A stretch of DNA of 64,000 nt from contig NZ_LR130778.1 of assembly GCF_900538275.1 (NCBI RefSeq), positions 1,116,001 to 1,180,000 of the forward strand, written 5' to 3'. Both the position numbers and the translations under genes were made by a program. Under the pieces are notes generated by a model that was given only the letters and a program-made list of their open reading frames with translations, was not told the DNA's origin and searched no databases. Below, in pieces: positions 35,683 to 45,215 of this stretch. The first letter of the stretch is position 1, and each line of letters opens with the position of its first letter. The DNA comes from Petrocella atlantisensis. Lineage in GTDB: Bacteria > Bacillota > Clostridia > Lachnospirales > Vallitaleaceae.

Positions 35683-36333
35683 CTATCTATAATAACTTAA
35701 TTTGTTTTCAATTTTTTCCATGACGGTTGCTACCACAAAATTAAAGACATAATAGAAAACACCTGCCGCCACATACGGCATCATATTTGCTTGTGCCGAA
35801 GCCACTGCCCTAGCCACTGTAAACATTTCTGTAACCGATATGACATAGGCAAGAGACGTGTCTTTTACCAGCGTTATTACTTCATTGGTAATTGAAGGAA
35901 TGATACGTCGTATGACTTGTGGCATGATGATTCTAAAAAAAGTCTGTGCTTTGGAATAACCAAGAATTTTTGCTGCTTCATATTGACCGACAGACATGGA
36001 TTCAATGCCACCTCTGTAGATCTCTGCAAAATAGGCGGCATAATTTAGAGCAAATCCAATAATCACTGCATAGAATCTATAGCCTCTTGGCATGTTAAGA
36101 CCCAAGATATAATAGGGTCCAAAGTAGACCACCATCAGTTGTAGCATTAAGGGTGTCCCGCGCATGAAGGATATATATACCTTAACAAGATTTCTGAGTA
36201 TGGGATTTTTTGACATTCTACCGAGTGCCACAACCAACCCTAAAGGCAGTGAGAGCACCAACGTCAAAGCAAATATTTGAATAGAGACGATCATACCGTC
36301 ACTTAGATTTGATAATAAGGTCAATAAATCCAA
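35683..36333 (-). CDS. Polar amino acid ABC transporter permease
   Basis: A 216-aa inner-membrane permease of the HisM/GlnP family with about five helices. The EAA coupling loop is QYEAAKILGYSKAQTFFRIIMPQ, preceded by AEIYRGGIESMS, and the N-terminal FMRGTPLMLQL block is typical. A single permease gene implies a homodimer. It lies 43 bp after the binding protein. Confidence 0.94.
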   Translation of the reverse strand: MDLLTLLSNLSDGMIVSIQIFALTLVLSLPLGLVVALGRMSKNPILRNLVKVYISFMRGTPLMLQLMVVYFGPYYILGLNMPRGYRFYAVIIGFALNYAAYFAEIYRGGIESMSVGQYEAAKILGYSKAQTFFRIIMPQVIRRIIPSITNEVITLVKDTSLAYVISVTEMFTVARAVASAQANMMPYVAAGVFYYVFNFVVATVMEKIENKLSYYR

Positions 36334-36376
36334 AACATCCTCCTACAATACCGCATCATTAAAAACGTACAGATTT

Positions 36377-37180
36377 CTATTTACCAATGGTTGTTACATC
36401 TTCGCCAAACCATTTCATGGATACAGTCTCTAATGTGCCATCTGCTGCCATATCTTCAAGCGCTTCTTGAACCTGATCTCTAAGGCTTTCATTTCCAAGT
36501 AGGAATCCGACACCATAGGATTCTGCTGCTAGTGCTTCTTCAAGGACAACAAAAGCGCTGCCTCTTTTTTCTATCTGATATCTGGCTACGATTTCATCCA
36601 TAACAACGGCATCCACTGCCCCTGATTCAAGATCCATCAAAGCCATGTTATAATCTGCAGCTTTCAAATAATCACCAAAGGTTGCTACCAAGTCCTCAAC
36701 TTCACCCAGTGCTGCTTCAGCGCTTGAATCCGCTTGTACCACAACTGCCTTATCTGTTAGATCTGCCAAAGTCTCTATACCAGATCCCTCTTTTACGACA
36801 AAAACCTGGTTGTTGGCCATATAAGCATCTGTCCATGTATAGGTTTCTTCACGACCGTTAATGGTAAAACCGTTCCATACACAATCAATATTCTTTGATT
36901 CCAGCTCCATATCTTTTGAATCCCAAGCAATTGGTTGTAAGACAAGTTCTTTATCTAAACGCTCTGCAACAATTGCCGCAAGCTCAAGGTCAAAACCGGT
37001 AAATTCGCCATCATCAGCTACAAATCCCATAGGTGGAAAATCTTGATCAAACCCGACAACAAAGGTCTCTTTTTCTGTTGTATCTTGCTCATAAGTGTCC
37101 TCTGTAGGTGTTGTTTTTGCGCATGCACCTAAAGTCAGGACCATTGCTACTATTAGTAAAGCATAAATCATTTTTTTCAT
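36377..37180 (-). CDS. Polar amino acid ABC transporter substrate-binding lipoprotein
   Basis: A 267-aa extracellular solute-binding protein of family 3. Signal MKKMIYALLIVAMVLTL, lipobox LGAC. Motifs FVVGFDQDFPPMGFVADDGEFTG and DAVVMDEIVARYQI mark the family. The inner ATG at 37180 has AGAAGGAG 8 nt upstream; the frame to 37225 adds polar residues ahead of the signal. The ligand is a polar amino acid, but which one cannot be told. First gene of the operon. Confidence 0.93.
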   Translation of the reverse strand: MKKMIYALLIVAMVLTLGACAKTTPTEDTYEQDTTEKETFVVGFDQDFPPMGFVADDGEFTGFDLELAAIVAERLDKELVLQPIAWDSKDMELESKNIDCVWNGFTINGREETYTWTDAYMANNQVFVVKEGSGIETLADLTDKAVVVQADSSAEAALGEVEDLVATFGDYLKAADYNMALMDLESGAVDAVVMDEIVARYQIEKRGSAFVVLEEALAAESYGVGFLLGNESLRDQVQEALEDMAADGTLETVSMKWFGEDVTTIGK

Positions 37181-37290
37181 TTTATTTTCTCCTTCTAATT
37201 TTCTACTTATTTTTTTCTGCCCCACTATGTTACCACACTAGCACAATGAAGTAAATATGCCAAAAGGATAAAAGGTTAAATCTTTAACAA

Positions 37291-37304
37291 CTTAACGCGT
37301 TAAG
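37291..37304. promoter_or_regulatory. 14-bp perfect palindrome, candidate operator
   Basis: CTTAACGCGTTAAG lies between the ABC operon start (37180) and the end of the next gene (37325), roughly 110 bp upstream of the binding-protein ATG. GGTTAAATCTTTAAC follows closely. Possible repressor site; no regulator gene is adjacent. Confidence 0.4.
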
Positions 37305-37324
37305 TATTTAAGGATTGTTTGGTA

Positions 37325-37756
37325 TTATATATAACCCTCTTCACTATTTGTTGGTCCCATTAAAAGCTTATAGGCCTTTAAACGAATACTTAGAAGTACA
37401 CATTTAGGATTTTGAATGATTTCATACAAATCCGGATGCTTTTCAAGAAGTATTTTTTTTCCTTCTTCAGACTTTTCTTGATCAATTGCTTCATTATAAC
37501 CTTCAAAGGTTATAGACATTATTTCATTTTTAGATGCTTTTCCCAAACTTTGTCTGTTATCCATCAATATACTTACGTTTGGATTTAGAGCAATGTTTTT
37601 ATATTTTTTCGAATCATCTATAGCAACCATATACAATGTTTTATTGTCTTTTCCTAGAGTAAAGGTCATGAGAGAACAATAAGGGTAACCTTCGTGTTCT
37701 GTACATAAAACACAGAGATTATTTGTATTTAAAATTGCTTCAATATTTTTATTCAT
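37325..37756 (-). CDS. Pyridoxamine 5'-phosphate oxidase-like flavin-binding protein
   Basis: A 143-aa split-barrel protein of the PNPOx-like superfamily: NTNNLCVLCTEHEGYPYCSLMTF near the start, LYMVAIDDSKKYKNIALNPNVSILMD in the middle. Such small proteins bind FMN, F420 or heme and act as reductases or stress proteins; the substrate is unknown. It stands alone. Confidence 0.82.
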   Translation of the reverse strand: MNKNIEAILNTNNLCVLCTEHEGYPYCSLMTFTLGKDNKTLYMVAIDDSKKYKNIALNPNVSILMDNRQSLGKASKNEIMSITFEGYNEAIDQEKSEEGKKILLEKHPDLYEIIQNPKCVLLSIRLKAYKLLMGPTNSEEGYI

Positions 37757-37828
37757 GATATTCCTCCTCTTTGCTTGTCAAGCTTCTTTTTATTTTAAAA
37801 ATATTTCATCCTGTTTGATCTTCCTTCT

Positions 37829-39424
37829 TTAATATGCCACCAATAGAAAACTGAGCATACTACCAAAAAAGAATACAATGGAGAAGATAATCTCATTAAA
37901 ACTTAGCTCAATTTCACGCATGGTTCTAAAGAATCCAATCCTTGGATATAAATATTTATAGAATAGATAACCGAGTGCTAGACTTGATAAATACAGGGTG
38001 CTTTTTACAAAATAGCTTTTTAAATCTATAATGACTTCCAAATCAAAAAGTATGCTGATGATACGTTGTCCGAACACACCGGTTACGACACAAACCGTTG
38101 CGAGAATACCTAAGGCAACTTTTTGATTAAAACGAACATGATATCTTTTTTCATGAGGACCAAAAAGCATGGTTGCATATTTAACAAATGATATGATGGT
38201 CCCAAGATTAATAAGAAGCAGTCCATATTCTAAGTATGTATGATAACCTATACCTTTTTCTATAAGATATTTGGATACACTTCCATTAAACAAAGGTGCA
38301 CCGGTAATACTCAGTATAGCAACACTCATGATAACCGCCACATAAGGCATGCGTTTAAAAACACCTTTGATTTTTCTTATGTCTCTCGTCTCGTACTCTT
38401 CTATAATCATACCTGCTGTTAAAAAAAGTGTCGCCTTAAAAACGGCATGATTCATAATATGGTAGATGGATCCATAATAGCTGTATACAGAATTCATAGA
38501 AAGTCCGAAGATAATGAGACCAATTTGACTGACTGTATGGTATGCCAATATAAGCTTGATATCCGTTTGAGATAGGGCAAAGACAAATCCAAAAACCGCC
38601 GTCAAAAAGCCAATTATAAGAAAAAGACTAGTGGTATCAAGACCCGCCTTAAATGTATCTTGGAAACGTATGAAAAGATAAACGCCGCCTTTTACATATA
38701 GACCTGACAATACTGCTGAAACAATCGACGGAGCTGAGGGCGTACCATGTGCCCTCGGCAGCCAACTAAAAAGAGGCATGATGGCCGACTTAAGTCCAAT
38801 AGCTGTAATCAGAAATACATAGGGTAATATCAGAGTGTCCTTATTTTCAATCAAGAGTACACCAGCTTTTATTAAAGATAAATCCATCGTTCCAAATATT
38901 TTGTAAATATAGCCCAGTCCAAATAGAAAGAAAGCCATAGCAACCAGATTGGTTAATAAATAAACCATACCGTCGTATAGTGACTGACTGTCTTTTTTGA
39001 ACATAATTAGAATACTAACCACCACCGTGGCCACTTCTACTAGGGTATAAATATCAAAGAGGTCATTAGATAAAAAGATGGCTACAATCAAGCCTTGAAG
39101 TGTTAAAAACAGAAATAGAAACAGTTTATTCATATACGTTTTATGATAATTAAACAATAACATAATTGTAAAAAGAAATGTCGTTAAAACCACAAAAAGG
39201 GTGCTGATAGCATCGGCTACTAAATTAATACTGATACCACCTGAGTAATTACCAAGGGTTTCTGTAATGGTGCCTTCAGCGATAACCCTAATAAAAAACA
39301 AAATAGCCATAATAAATGTGCTGACTTGGGAAACCCAAATCAACCGATGAATTTTCTTATAATTGCTCAAGTAGCCAATGAGCGCCGTAAGAATGGGTAA
39401 AACGACCAACCAAAATAAAGACAC
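37829..39424 (-). CDS. Orphan NuoN/MrpD-like proton-translocating membrane subunit
   Basis: A 531-aa, roughly 14-helix antiporter-like subunit of the complex I/Mrp family. The core is LKSAIMPLFSWLPRAHGTPSAPSIVSAVLSGLYVKGGVY, with SQTDIKLILAYHTVSQIGLI and NHAVFKATLFLTAG. Conserved lysines in helices 7 and 8 are visible. It starts with GTG; AGGTGA lies 4 nt upstream. No other Nuo, Mrp, hydrogenase or formate lyase subunit is nearby, so it may work alone or with a remote partner. Confidence 0.85.
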   Translation of the reverse strand: MSLFWLVVLPILTALIGYLSNYKKIHRLIWVSQVSTFIMAILFFIRVIAEGTITETLGNYSGGISINLVADAISTLFVVLTTFLFTIMLLFNYHKTYMNKLFLFLFLTLQGLIVAIFLSNDLFDIYTLVEVATVVVSILIMFKKDSQSLYDGMVYLLTNLVAMAFFLFGLGYIYKIFGTMDLSLIKAGVLLIENKDTLILPYVFLITAIGLKSAIMPLFSWLPRAHGTPSAPSIVSAVLSGLYVKGGVYLFIRFQDTFKAGLDTTSLFLIIGFLTAVFGFVFALSQTDIKLILAYHTVSQIGLIIFGLSMNSVYSYYGSIYHIMNHAVFKATLFLTAGMIIEEYETRDIRKIKGVFKRMPYVAVIMSVAILSITGAPLFNGSVSKYLIEKGIGYHTYLEYGLLLINLGTIISFVKYATMLFGPHEKRYHVRFNQKVALGILATVCVVTGVFGQRIISILFDLEVIIDLKSYFVKSTLYLSSLALGYLFYKYLYPRIGFFRTMREIELSFNEIIFSIVFFFGSMLSFLLVAY

Positions 39425-39606
39425 ATTTTCACCTACTCATTTAATTCATACACATATGGTTTGTTAAACTCTATACTCTATATATAACACACTTTTAAAG
39501 AAAAAACCCTAGCAAATCGTCAGGTTTTTAATAAAAACATCATGTACACATGAAGTCTTTATACTCCACCGGTAAAATTAGGGGACACTTCAAACCAACT
39601 TCCTGT

Positions 39607-39612
39607 TATAAT
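39607..39612 (+). promoter_or_regulatory. Promoter -10 element for the MFS gene
   Basis: A perfect TATAAT lies 62 bp before the chosen MFS start and overlaps the outermost in-frame ATG (39611), which therefore cannot be used. No good -35 box is visible 17 bp upstream. Confidence 0.45.
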
Positions 39613-39673
39613 GGTAATTGCTAACACACTTAAGCAAGGCACTGTGCCTCTGACCCCTAGTAAGGAAATTCCT

Positions 39674-40849
39674 ATGAATCCTACACGTCATGAACGTTAC
39701 TCCATTTATTTTTTCACTTTTTCAACAAGCATGTTTTGGTTTTCACTTTATGCCTATATTGCCGAGCTTTCTACCTATGCTAATACTTTAGGTGCAAGTT
39801 ATAAAATGATTGGTATTATAACAGGGTCTTATGGACTGACACAATTGTTACTTAGAATTCCCCTTGGTATTTTTTCTGATATGCTGGGCAAACGCAAAAT
39901 TTTTATTATTTTAGGTCTTTTCGTTGCCACAATCAGTGCTCTGATTACATTCTTTTTCCCTTCACAACTCTCCCTCCTAGCTACGAGATCACTAGCTGGT
40001 GTTTCTGCTGCAACATGGGTTATTTTTACGGTTACTTTCTCCAGTTATTATAAGAAGGAAGAGGCCACAAAAGCAATTGGACTTATGAACTCATACAATG
40101 CTGTAGGTCAACTGACCGCTATGGCCATGGGTGCCGTGGTATCCTATACCTTTGGTACAAGATATCTTTTCTTACTTGCTGCAATCGGTGGTATTGTTGG
40201 CCTTCTTTCGGCTCTCTTCATCTATGAGAAACCGGTAGCTATAAGAAAATCAAATTTCAGAGATTATATGGAAGTCGCAAAAAATCGTCAACTTCAGGTT
40301 GTGTCTTTACTCTCCATCCTTTCTCAGCTGATTACCTTTGCCACTGCTTTTGGGTTCGTACCCATACTTGCAAAGAATCTTGGTGCCAAAAATGTGCAGC
40401 TGAGCCTACTAACAGCACTTGCCATCATTCCTGCCATTTTCATATCCAGGCTAGCCGGTTCCTATTTCCCTTCTCGGTTTGGCCGTAGGAGAACCATTAG
40501 CGTCGGCTTCATCATAAGTGCTTTTTTATGCATACTGATGCCTTGGATTGGTCACTTATGGCTTTTATATGTGGCACAATTTCTATCCGGTATTGGGCGT
40601 AGTTTGGTCTTTCCTCTTCTCATGGGACTCGGTATCGAACACATCGATCAGGAAAAAAGAGCCACTGCCATGGGTATGTTTCAAGCCATCTATGGTATTG
40701 GTATGGTCTTTGGCCCTATGTTGCTGGGTTTTATCGCCTTTACTTACGGCCTTATAGCCGGCTTTGCCGTAACCGGTGCCATTGGCCTATTAGGCCTTCT
40801 CATTACCCTTATATATATAGAAAAAAAACCAACAAGAAATGTGGCATAG
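39674..40849 (+). CDS. MFS transporter
   Basis: A 391-aa, 12-helix major facilitator. Motif A between helices 2 and 3 is RIPLGIFSDMLGKRKIF, and the matching repeat in the second half is RLAGSYFPSRFGRRRT. The ATG at 39674 has AAGGAA 6 nt upstream. The subfamily resembles drug or sugar exporters; the substrate is not evident. The next gene, a Gfo/Idh/MocA oxidoreductase, is 100 bp downstream in the same direction. Confidence 0.9.
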   Translation: MNPTRHERYSIYFFTFSTSMFWFSLYAYIAELSTYANTLGASYKMIGIITGSYGLTQLLLRIPLGIFSDMLGKRKIFIILGLFVATISALITFFFPSQLSLLATRSLAGVSAATWVIFTVTFSSYYKKEEATKAIGLMNSYNAVGQLTAMAMGAVVSYTFGTRYLFLLAAIGGIVGLLSALFIYEKPVAIRKSNFRDYMEVAKNRQLQVVSLLSILSQLITFATAFGFVPILAKNLGAKNVQLSLLTALAIIPAIFISRLAGSYFPSRFGRRRTISVGFIISAFLCILMPWIGHLWLLYVAQFLSGIGRSLVFPLLMGLGIEHIDQEKRATAMGMFQAIYGIGMVFGPMLLGFIAFTYGLIAGFAVTGAIGLLGLLITLIYIEKKPTRNVA

Positions 40850-40855
40850 TCACGG

Positions 40856-40872
40856 TATGAGCTTAGCTCATA
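40856..40872. repeat. Hairpin identical in its arms to one in element B
   Basis: TATGAGC-TTA-GCTCATA followed by TTTC. Element B has TATGAGC-TCT-GCTCATA followed by TTTC at 16188-16208. It lies 6 bp past the MFS stop and may also act in 3'-end formation. Confidence 0.45.
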
Positions 40873-40949
40873 TTTCAATTGAAGCTTTCTCATAAGAATG
40901 ATAGAATAGGAAATATAACCCCTCGACAAAACCAAGAATGGAGATAATA

Positions 40950-41936
40950 ATGAGAAAAATAAAGCTTGGCGTCATCGGCGTATCCGGACATTTACTAACC
41001 CGAATTATGTTACCGCTAACCACTTCTAGTACTGTAGAGATTATTGCACTCGCTTCAAGAAATCTCGAAAAGTCAAAAGAGGCTGCAGCCAATTGGCAGA
41101 TACCAAAAGCTTATGGCAGTTATGAGGCACTTTTAAATGACCCTGAAATTGAAGCCGTTTATATACCCCTTCCTAATCACATGCATTTAGAATGGGTAAA
41201 AAAATCCATTCTTGCCGGCAAACATGTGATCTGTGAAAAACCGCTCACCATGAACGCCCAACAAACAAAAGAAATCATGGACCTTGCAGAGGAAAAAGGC
41301 ATCAAAGTTATGGAGGCTTTTATGTACCGTTTCCATCCCAAATGGCAAATGGTGAGCGAACTTATAAAAGTCAAGGGCATTGGTGAAATCAACGCAATCC
41401 ATACCATCTTCACCTATAAAAATGATGATCCAAACAATATTCGTAACAATAAAGAATATGGTGGTGGTGCTCTCATGGATATTGGGTGTTACGCCATTTC
41501 AACTGCACGATTCATTATGAACACTGAGCCAAGTAGGGTTCTTGGAATGCTACACTATTCCGATCTATTTGGAACAGACGTGTTAACTTCAGGAATAATG
41601 GATTTTGGTAAGGCAAGGGCACTTTTCACTGTAAGTACCAGTATGCATCCCGCTCAAGAAGTTAAAATCTATGGTACAGGCGGCAGTATTGAGGTCCTGA
41701 TTCCATTTAACGATCATTACGATGTCAAGGGGCAGATAAAGGTTATCAACGGCCTTGGAGAACGTATCGTAACTTTTGAACCTACGAATCAATATGATGC
41801 ACTTTTTTCCGCTTTTGCAAAAGCCATAAGGGAAGATATCCCTGTTCCTCTATCTCTAAAAGATAGTTTTATGAACATGCGTATCATTGATCAGTTATTT
41901 GAATCCGGTAGAACCGGCCAATGGGAAACCATATAA
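40950..41936 (+). CDS. Gfo/Idh/MocA family oxidoreductase
   Basis: A 328-aa NAD(P)-dependent sugar or cyclitol oxidoreductase. The Rossmann start is KLGVIGVSGH, the cofactor motif ILAGKHVICEKPLTMN includes the catalytic Lys, and GGGALMDIGCYAIS continues the C-terminal domain. The ATG at 40950 has GGAGATAATA before it; the ATG at 40938 overlaps that site. The substrate is unknown. It could act with the preceding MFS transporter on a sugar. Confidence 0.9.
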   Translation: MRKIKLGVIGVSGHLLTRIMLPLTTSSTVEIIALASRNLEKSKEAAANWQIPKAYGSYEALLNDPEIEAVYIPLPNHMHLEWVKKSILAGKHVICEKPLTMNAQQTKEIMDLAEEKGIKVMEAFMYRFHPKWQMVSELIKVKGIGEINAIHTIFTYKNDDPNNIRNNKEYGGGALMDIGCYAISTARFIMNTEPSRVLGMLHYSDLFGTDVLTSGIMDFGKARALFTVSTSMHPAQEVKIYGTGGSIEVLIPFNDHYDVKGQIKVINGLGERIVTFEPTNQYDALFSAFAKAIREDIPVPLSLKDSFMNMRIIDQLFESGRTGQWETI

Positions 41937-41975
41937 GTTAATCATGATCGAACTTATTGAAAAGAAGGTGATAGC

Positions 41976-43310
41976 ATGGAACATAAGAGCGAAATTATTG
42001 ACTTTATAAAGAGCAGAACGTCTCTTGAAATACTCCAAAAAATTGATGAAATTCATCCCGTTGACTTTTTGGAGGCACTAACCGGTTCTGATGAAGATCC
42101 CCTTACCATCCTTGAAAAATTACCCGATGATTACATCGCTCAGTTGGTTGATCATGCTGATGATGATGAAAAATATGATTTACTCTCTCTTTTCTCTCAA
42201 AATAGAAAACAACATATCATTGCTGAAATGTCCTCTGACGAACTGGTTGACCTACTGGGTAGTATTGGTAGTGCTGAAAAAGATGCCATTATCTTATCCC
42301 TTGATCAAGATGATGCCAATGAAGTCAATGAACTGCTCGCCTATGATCCAACCTCTGCCGGCGGTATCATGGCCAAGGAATTCATCGCCATCCATGAGAA
42401 TATGACCGTCAATGCTACCATTGATTTCCTCAGAGATATGGCACCAGCTTCAGAGACACCTTACTATGTATATGTATTAGATCAGTTCCATGTTCTAAAA
42501 GGTGTTGTACGACTACGAGATATTATTGTTTCTACACCCGAAACACCGATTAAGAATATTATGATAGAAAATATTATCACTATTCCTGTGGATATGGACC
42601 AGGAGGAAGTCGCTCTTATATTTGAAAAATATGGTTTCATGGCCATGCCGGTTATTAATGATCTGGGTGTTATGCTTGGTATCGTAACCGTTGATGACGT
42701 TATGGAAGTTATACGTGACGAATATACTGAGGACATGTTTCGACTTGCAGGTCTTGATGAAGAAGAAAAAATATCCGGTTCCATAAGCAAAGCCATTAAA
42801 TCTAGGTTACCTTGGCTTTTAGTGAATCTGCTCACGGCCATCCTAGCTGCAGCCACTGTCAGCCTTTTTGAGGCCACCATCGTAAAAATCGTAGCATTAG
42901 CCACCTTCATGCCCATTGTGGCCGGTATGGGAGGCAATGCGGGTACTCAGACATTAACCATGATTATCCGAGGTATTGCCCTTGGTGAGTTAACTTTTGA
43001 GAATCAAAAAGAAATCTTAAAAAAAGAGGTTGCCATTGGTTTGATCAATGGACTATGCTTAGGTATCGTTGTTGGTTTTCTAGGCTACTACTGGGTCGGC
43101 AACGTAGTATTTGGCCTGGTTATCGGTACTGCCATGTTCTTAAACCTTGTTATTGCAACAATTTCCGGTTATTTTGTCCCTGTTTTACTAAAGAAGTTCA
43201 AAATAGACCCAGCCCTTGCGTCAGCTGTCTTTGTTACTACTGTAACCGATGTACTTGGATTCTTCTTCTTCTTAGGACTCGCCACACTCACCATAAACTA
43301 TCTCGTCTAA
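41976..43310 (+). CDS. mgtE: Magnesium transporter MgtE
   Basis: A 444-aa magnesium channel. The N-domain (1-130) has helical repeats (KLPDDYIAQLVDHADDDEK, LLAYDPTSAGGIMAKEF). Two CBS domains (130-250) sense magnesium. Five C-terminal helices contain the pore signature PIVAGMGGNAGTQTLTMIIRG. AGAAGGTGATAGC precedes the ATG. It is 39 bp after the oxidoreductase stop and may be read from the same transcript. Confidence 0.95.
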   Translation: MEHKSEIIDFIKSRTSLEILQKIDEIHPVDFLEALTGSDEDPLTILEKLPDDYIAQLVDHADDDEKYDLLSLFSQNRKQHIIAEMSSDELVDLLGSIGSAEKDAIILSLDQDDANEVNELLAYDPTSAGGIMAKEFIAIHENMTVNATIDFLRDMAPASETPYYVYVLDQFHVLKGVVRLRDIIVSTPETPIKNIMIENIITIPVDMDQEEVALIFEKYGFMAMPVINDLGVMLGIVTVDDVMEVIRDEYTEDMFRLAGLDEEEKISGSISKAIKSRLPWLLVNLLTAILAAATVSLFEATIVKIVALATFMPIVAGMGGNAGTQTLTMIIRGIALGELTFENQKEILKKEVAIGLINGLCLGIVVGFLGYYWVGNVVFGLVIGTAMFLNLVIATISGYFVPVLLKKFKIDPALASAVFVTTVTDVLGFFFFLGLATLTINYLV

Positions 43311-43327
43311 AATAAAAATATATTAAT

Positions 43328-43368
43328 GAAAAAGCAGTTGATTCAGAATTCGAATCTACTGCTTTTTC
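43328..43368. terminator. Bidirectional terminator between mgtE and pyk
   Basis: GAAAAAGCAGT (43328-43338) pairs with ACTGCTTTTTC (43358-43368). A-rich on the left and T-rich on the right, it serves both convergent genes. Confidence 0.85.
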
Positions 43369-43414
43369 TTTGTTTTATATAATTGCATTTTCCATAGACT
43401 TCTACAGATGACGA

Positions 43415-44845
43415 TTATCCACCAATAACTTCGTCTCCTACTTTGTGCATTTTCAACATATTGGTTTTACCATCATAACCGGTAGGGATACCTGCTGTAA
43501 GAATGATTAAATCACCTTTTTCAACAAGTTTTGTTGCCACAGCTTGATCTAGAACTTTCTCAAAAAATTCTTTCTGATCCCCTATAAATTTGCTCATCAT
43601 CGGTTTAATACCCCATGATAGATTCAACTGACGTTGTAGACCTTCTTCCAAAGTTATGGCAATGATTGGACACGCCGGTCTAAAGCTAGAAATCATCCTG
43701 ACTGAATTACCTGAACGTGTCGGTACTACAATGGCTTTGGCATCTATCTTAGAAGCAGCTATCACCGTTACTTCACTAATGGCATTGATCACATTTTGGT
43801 CAATAACCTTCCACGCGCCTTCATCTAATTTGACTTTATAGTCAATGTCGTTTTCCGTCTCTAAGATGACCGTTGTCATCATCCTTAAAGTCTCTATTGG
43901 ATATTTCCCTGCAGCCGTTTCTCCAGAAAGCATAACAACACTGGTGCCATCATAAATGGCATTGGCAACATCGGATACCTCAGCTCTGGTTGGAACCGGG
44001 TTATCTGTCATACTCTCTAACATTTGTGTCGCTACGATAACCGGTTTTGAACTTGTATAGCACTTCTTAATAAGTTTCTTCTGTATAATCGGCACCGATT
44101 TAACCGGTAATTCAATACCCAAATCACCACGGGCAATCATTATACTGTCGGATACTGCAATGATTTCATCAATGTTTTTTATCGCTTCAGTATTCTCGAT
44201 TTTTGAGATAATCTTAATATCTTCACGGTTTTTTTGCTTGAAAATCTCTCTTACAGATTCAACGTCTTTTGCATTACTAACAAAAGAAAGGGCTATGAAG
44301 TCAACATCCTGATCAACAGCAAACTCGATATCTGCTCGGTCTTTTTCTGTCATAAATGGAAGGCCTGTTATACAACCCGGTACATTAACACCTTTTCTAC
44401 TGGACAAGACGCCACCTGCAATAATCTTACAGACAATATCCGTCCCTTCAATGGACACAACTTCAAGATTAATGCGGCCATCATCGATATAAATGGATTG
44501 GCCTATGCTGACACTTTTGTAGAGATCCTTAAAAGAAATAGTTACAGCTTTTTCATCGCCTTCGATTTCCTCTGAAATAAGCTTAATAATTTCTCCATTA
44601 ACAAGGTTCACCTTGTTTTTAAGCACACCGATACGCATTTCAGGTCCTTTTGTATCTACGATTAGCGGAATCGGCTGATTCAGTTTTGCTCTCGCTACCT
44701 TCATGGTTTTAATCCTATGACCATGGACTTCATGGTTCTCATGAGAGAAGTTAAATCTAGCTGCATCCATACCATTTAGAATCATATCTTCATAAATGCC
44801 TTCCGTTGCCGGTCCCATTGTACAAATAATTTTCGTTTTTCTCAT
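43415..44845 (-). CDS. pyk: Pyruvate kinase
   Basis: A 476-aa enzyme converting PEP and ADP to pyruvate and ATP. Marks are KIICTMGPAT, ARFNFSHENHE, the metal and phosphate site IMIARGDLGIELP, and TRAEVSDVANAIYDG. The C-terminal effector domain ends at the usual place; the extra PEP-utilizing domain found in some Firmicutes is absent. AAGGAGA lies 5 nt before the ATG. Not linked to phosphofructokinase here. Confidence 0.96.
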   Translation of the reverse strand: MRKTKIICTMGPATEGIYEDMILNGMDAARFNFSHENHEVHGHRIKTMKVARAKLNQPIPLIVDTKGPEMRIGVLKNKVNLVNGEIIKLISEEIEGDEKAVTISFKDLYKSVSIGQSIYIDDGRINLEVVSIEGTDIVCKIIAGGVLSSRKGVNVPGCITGLPFMTEKDRADIEFAVDQDVDFIALSFVSNAKDVESVREIFKQKNREDIKIISKIENTEAIKNIDEIIAVSDSIMIARGDLGIELPVKSVPIIQKKLIKKCYTSSKPVIVATQMLESMTDNPVPTRAEVSDVANAIYDGTSVVMLSGETAAGKYPIETLRMMTTVILETENDIDYKVKLDEGAWKVIDQNVINAISEVTVIAASKIDAKAIVVPTRSGNSVRMISSFRPACPIIAITLEEGLQRQLNLSWGIKPMMSKFIGDQKEFFEKVLDQAVATKLVEKGDLIILTAGIPTGYDGKTNMLKMHKVGDEVIGG

Positions 44846-45215
44846 CGTGTTCTCCTTGTATCTTTCTAAAAACCAAATTAATAATTACATCGCTACAATT
44901 TATATCTTATATACTCACTTGCGATCATATAATGTCTACCTATTAAGTTATGTCTTTTATTGATAGAACTCAACAAGGAACTATTATAATGATTTATGCA
45001 GTTATTGACAATGCTTATTTTAATAAAAAAACATCTTCCCAATATTTGCTTACTATTTTGTACTATATTGTAATATTAAAGGTATTTTGACGTACTTTTA
45101 TAAACGAATAATTACTACGTATTTGACAGTTTTATTATTTTGCTGTATACTCTGTTTATTGAAACCCGTTATCATTAGTCAAAATAATCCCCATTAAAAA
45201 AACAGGAGGTCTGCT
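44846..45215. other. AT-rich divergent promoter region
   Basis: 370 bp between pyk and the DUF4395 gene with no supported ORF. A clear rightward promoter lies at 45123-45151. I did not find a convincing leftward promoter for pyk. Confidence 0.5.
45123..45151 (+). promoter_or_regulatory. Sigma-A promoter of the DUF4395 gene
   Basis: TTGACA (45123-45128), 17-bp spacer, TATACT (45146-45151), 64 bp before the start codon. Confidence 0.8.

Noticed and set aside
39611-39673. Longer N-terminus for the MFS protein starting at 39611
   Set aside because: That ATG overlaps a perfect TATAAT -10 box and lacks a ribosome site; the ATG at 39674 has AAGGAA at the right distance.
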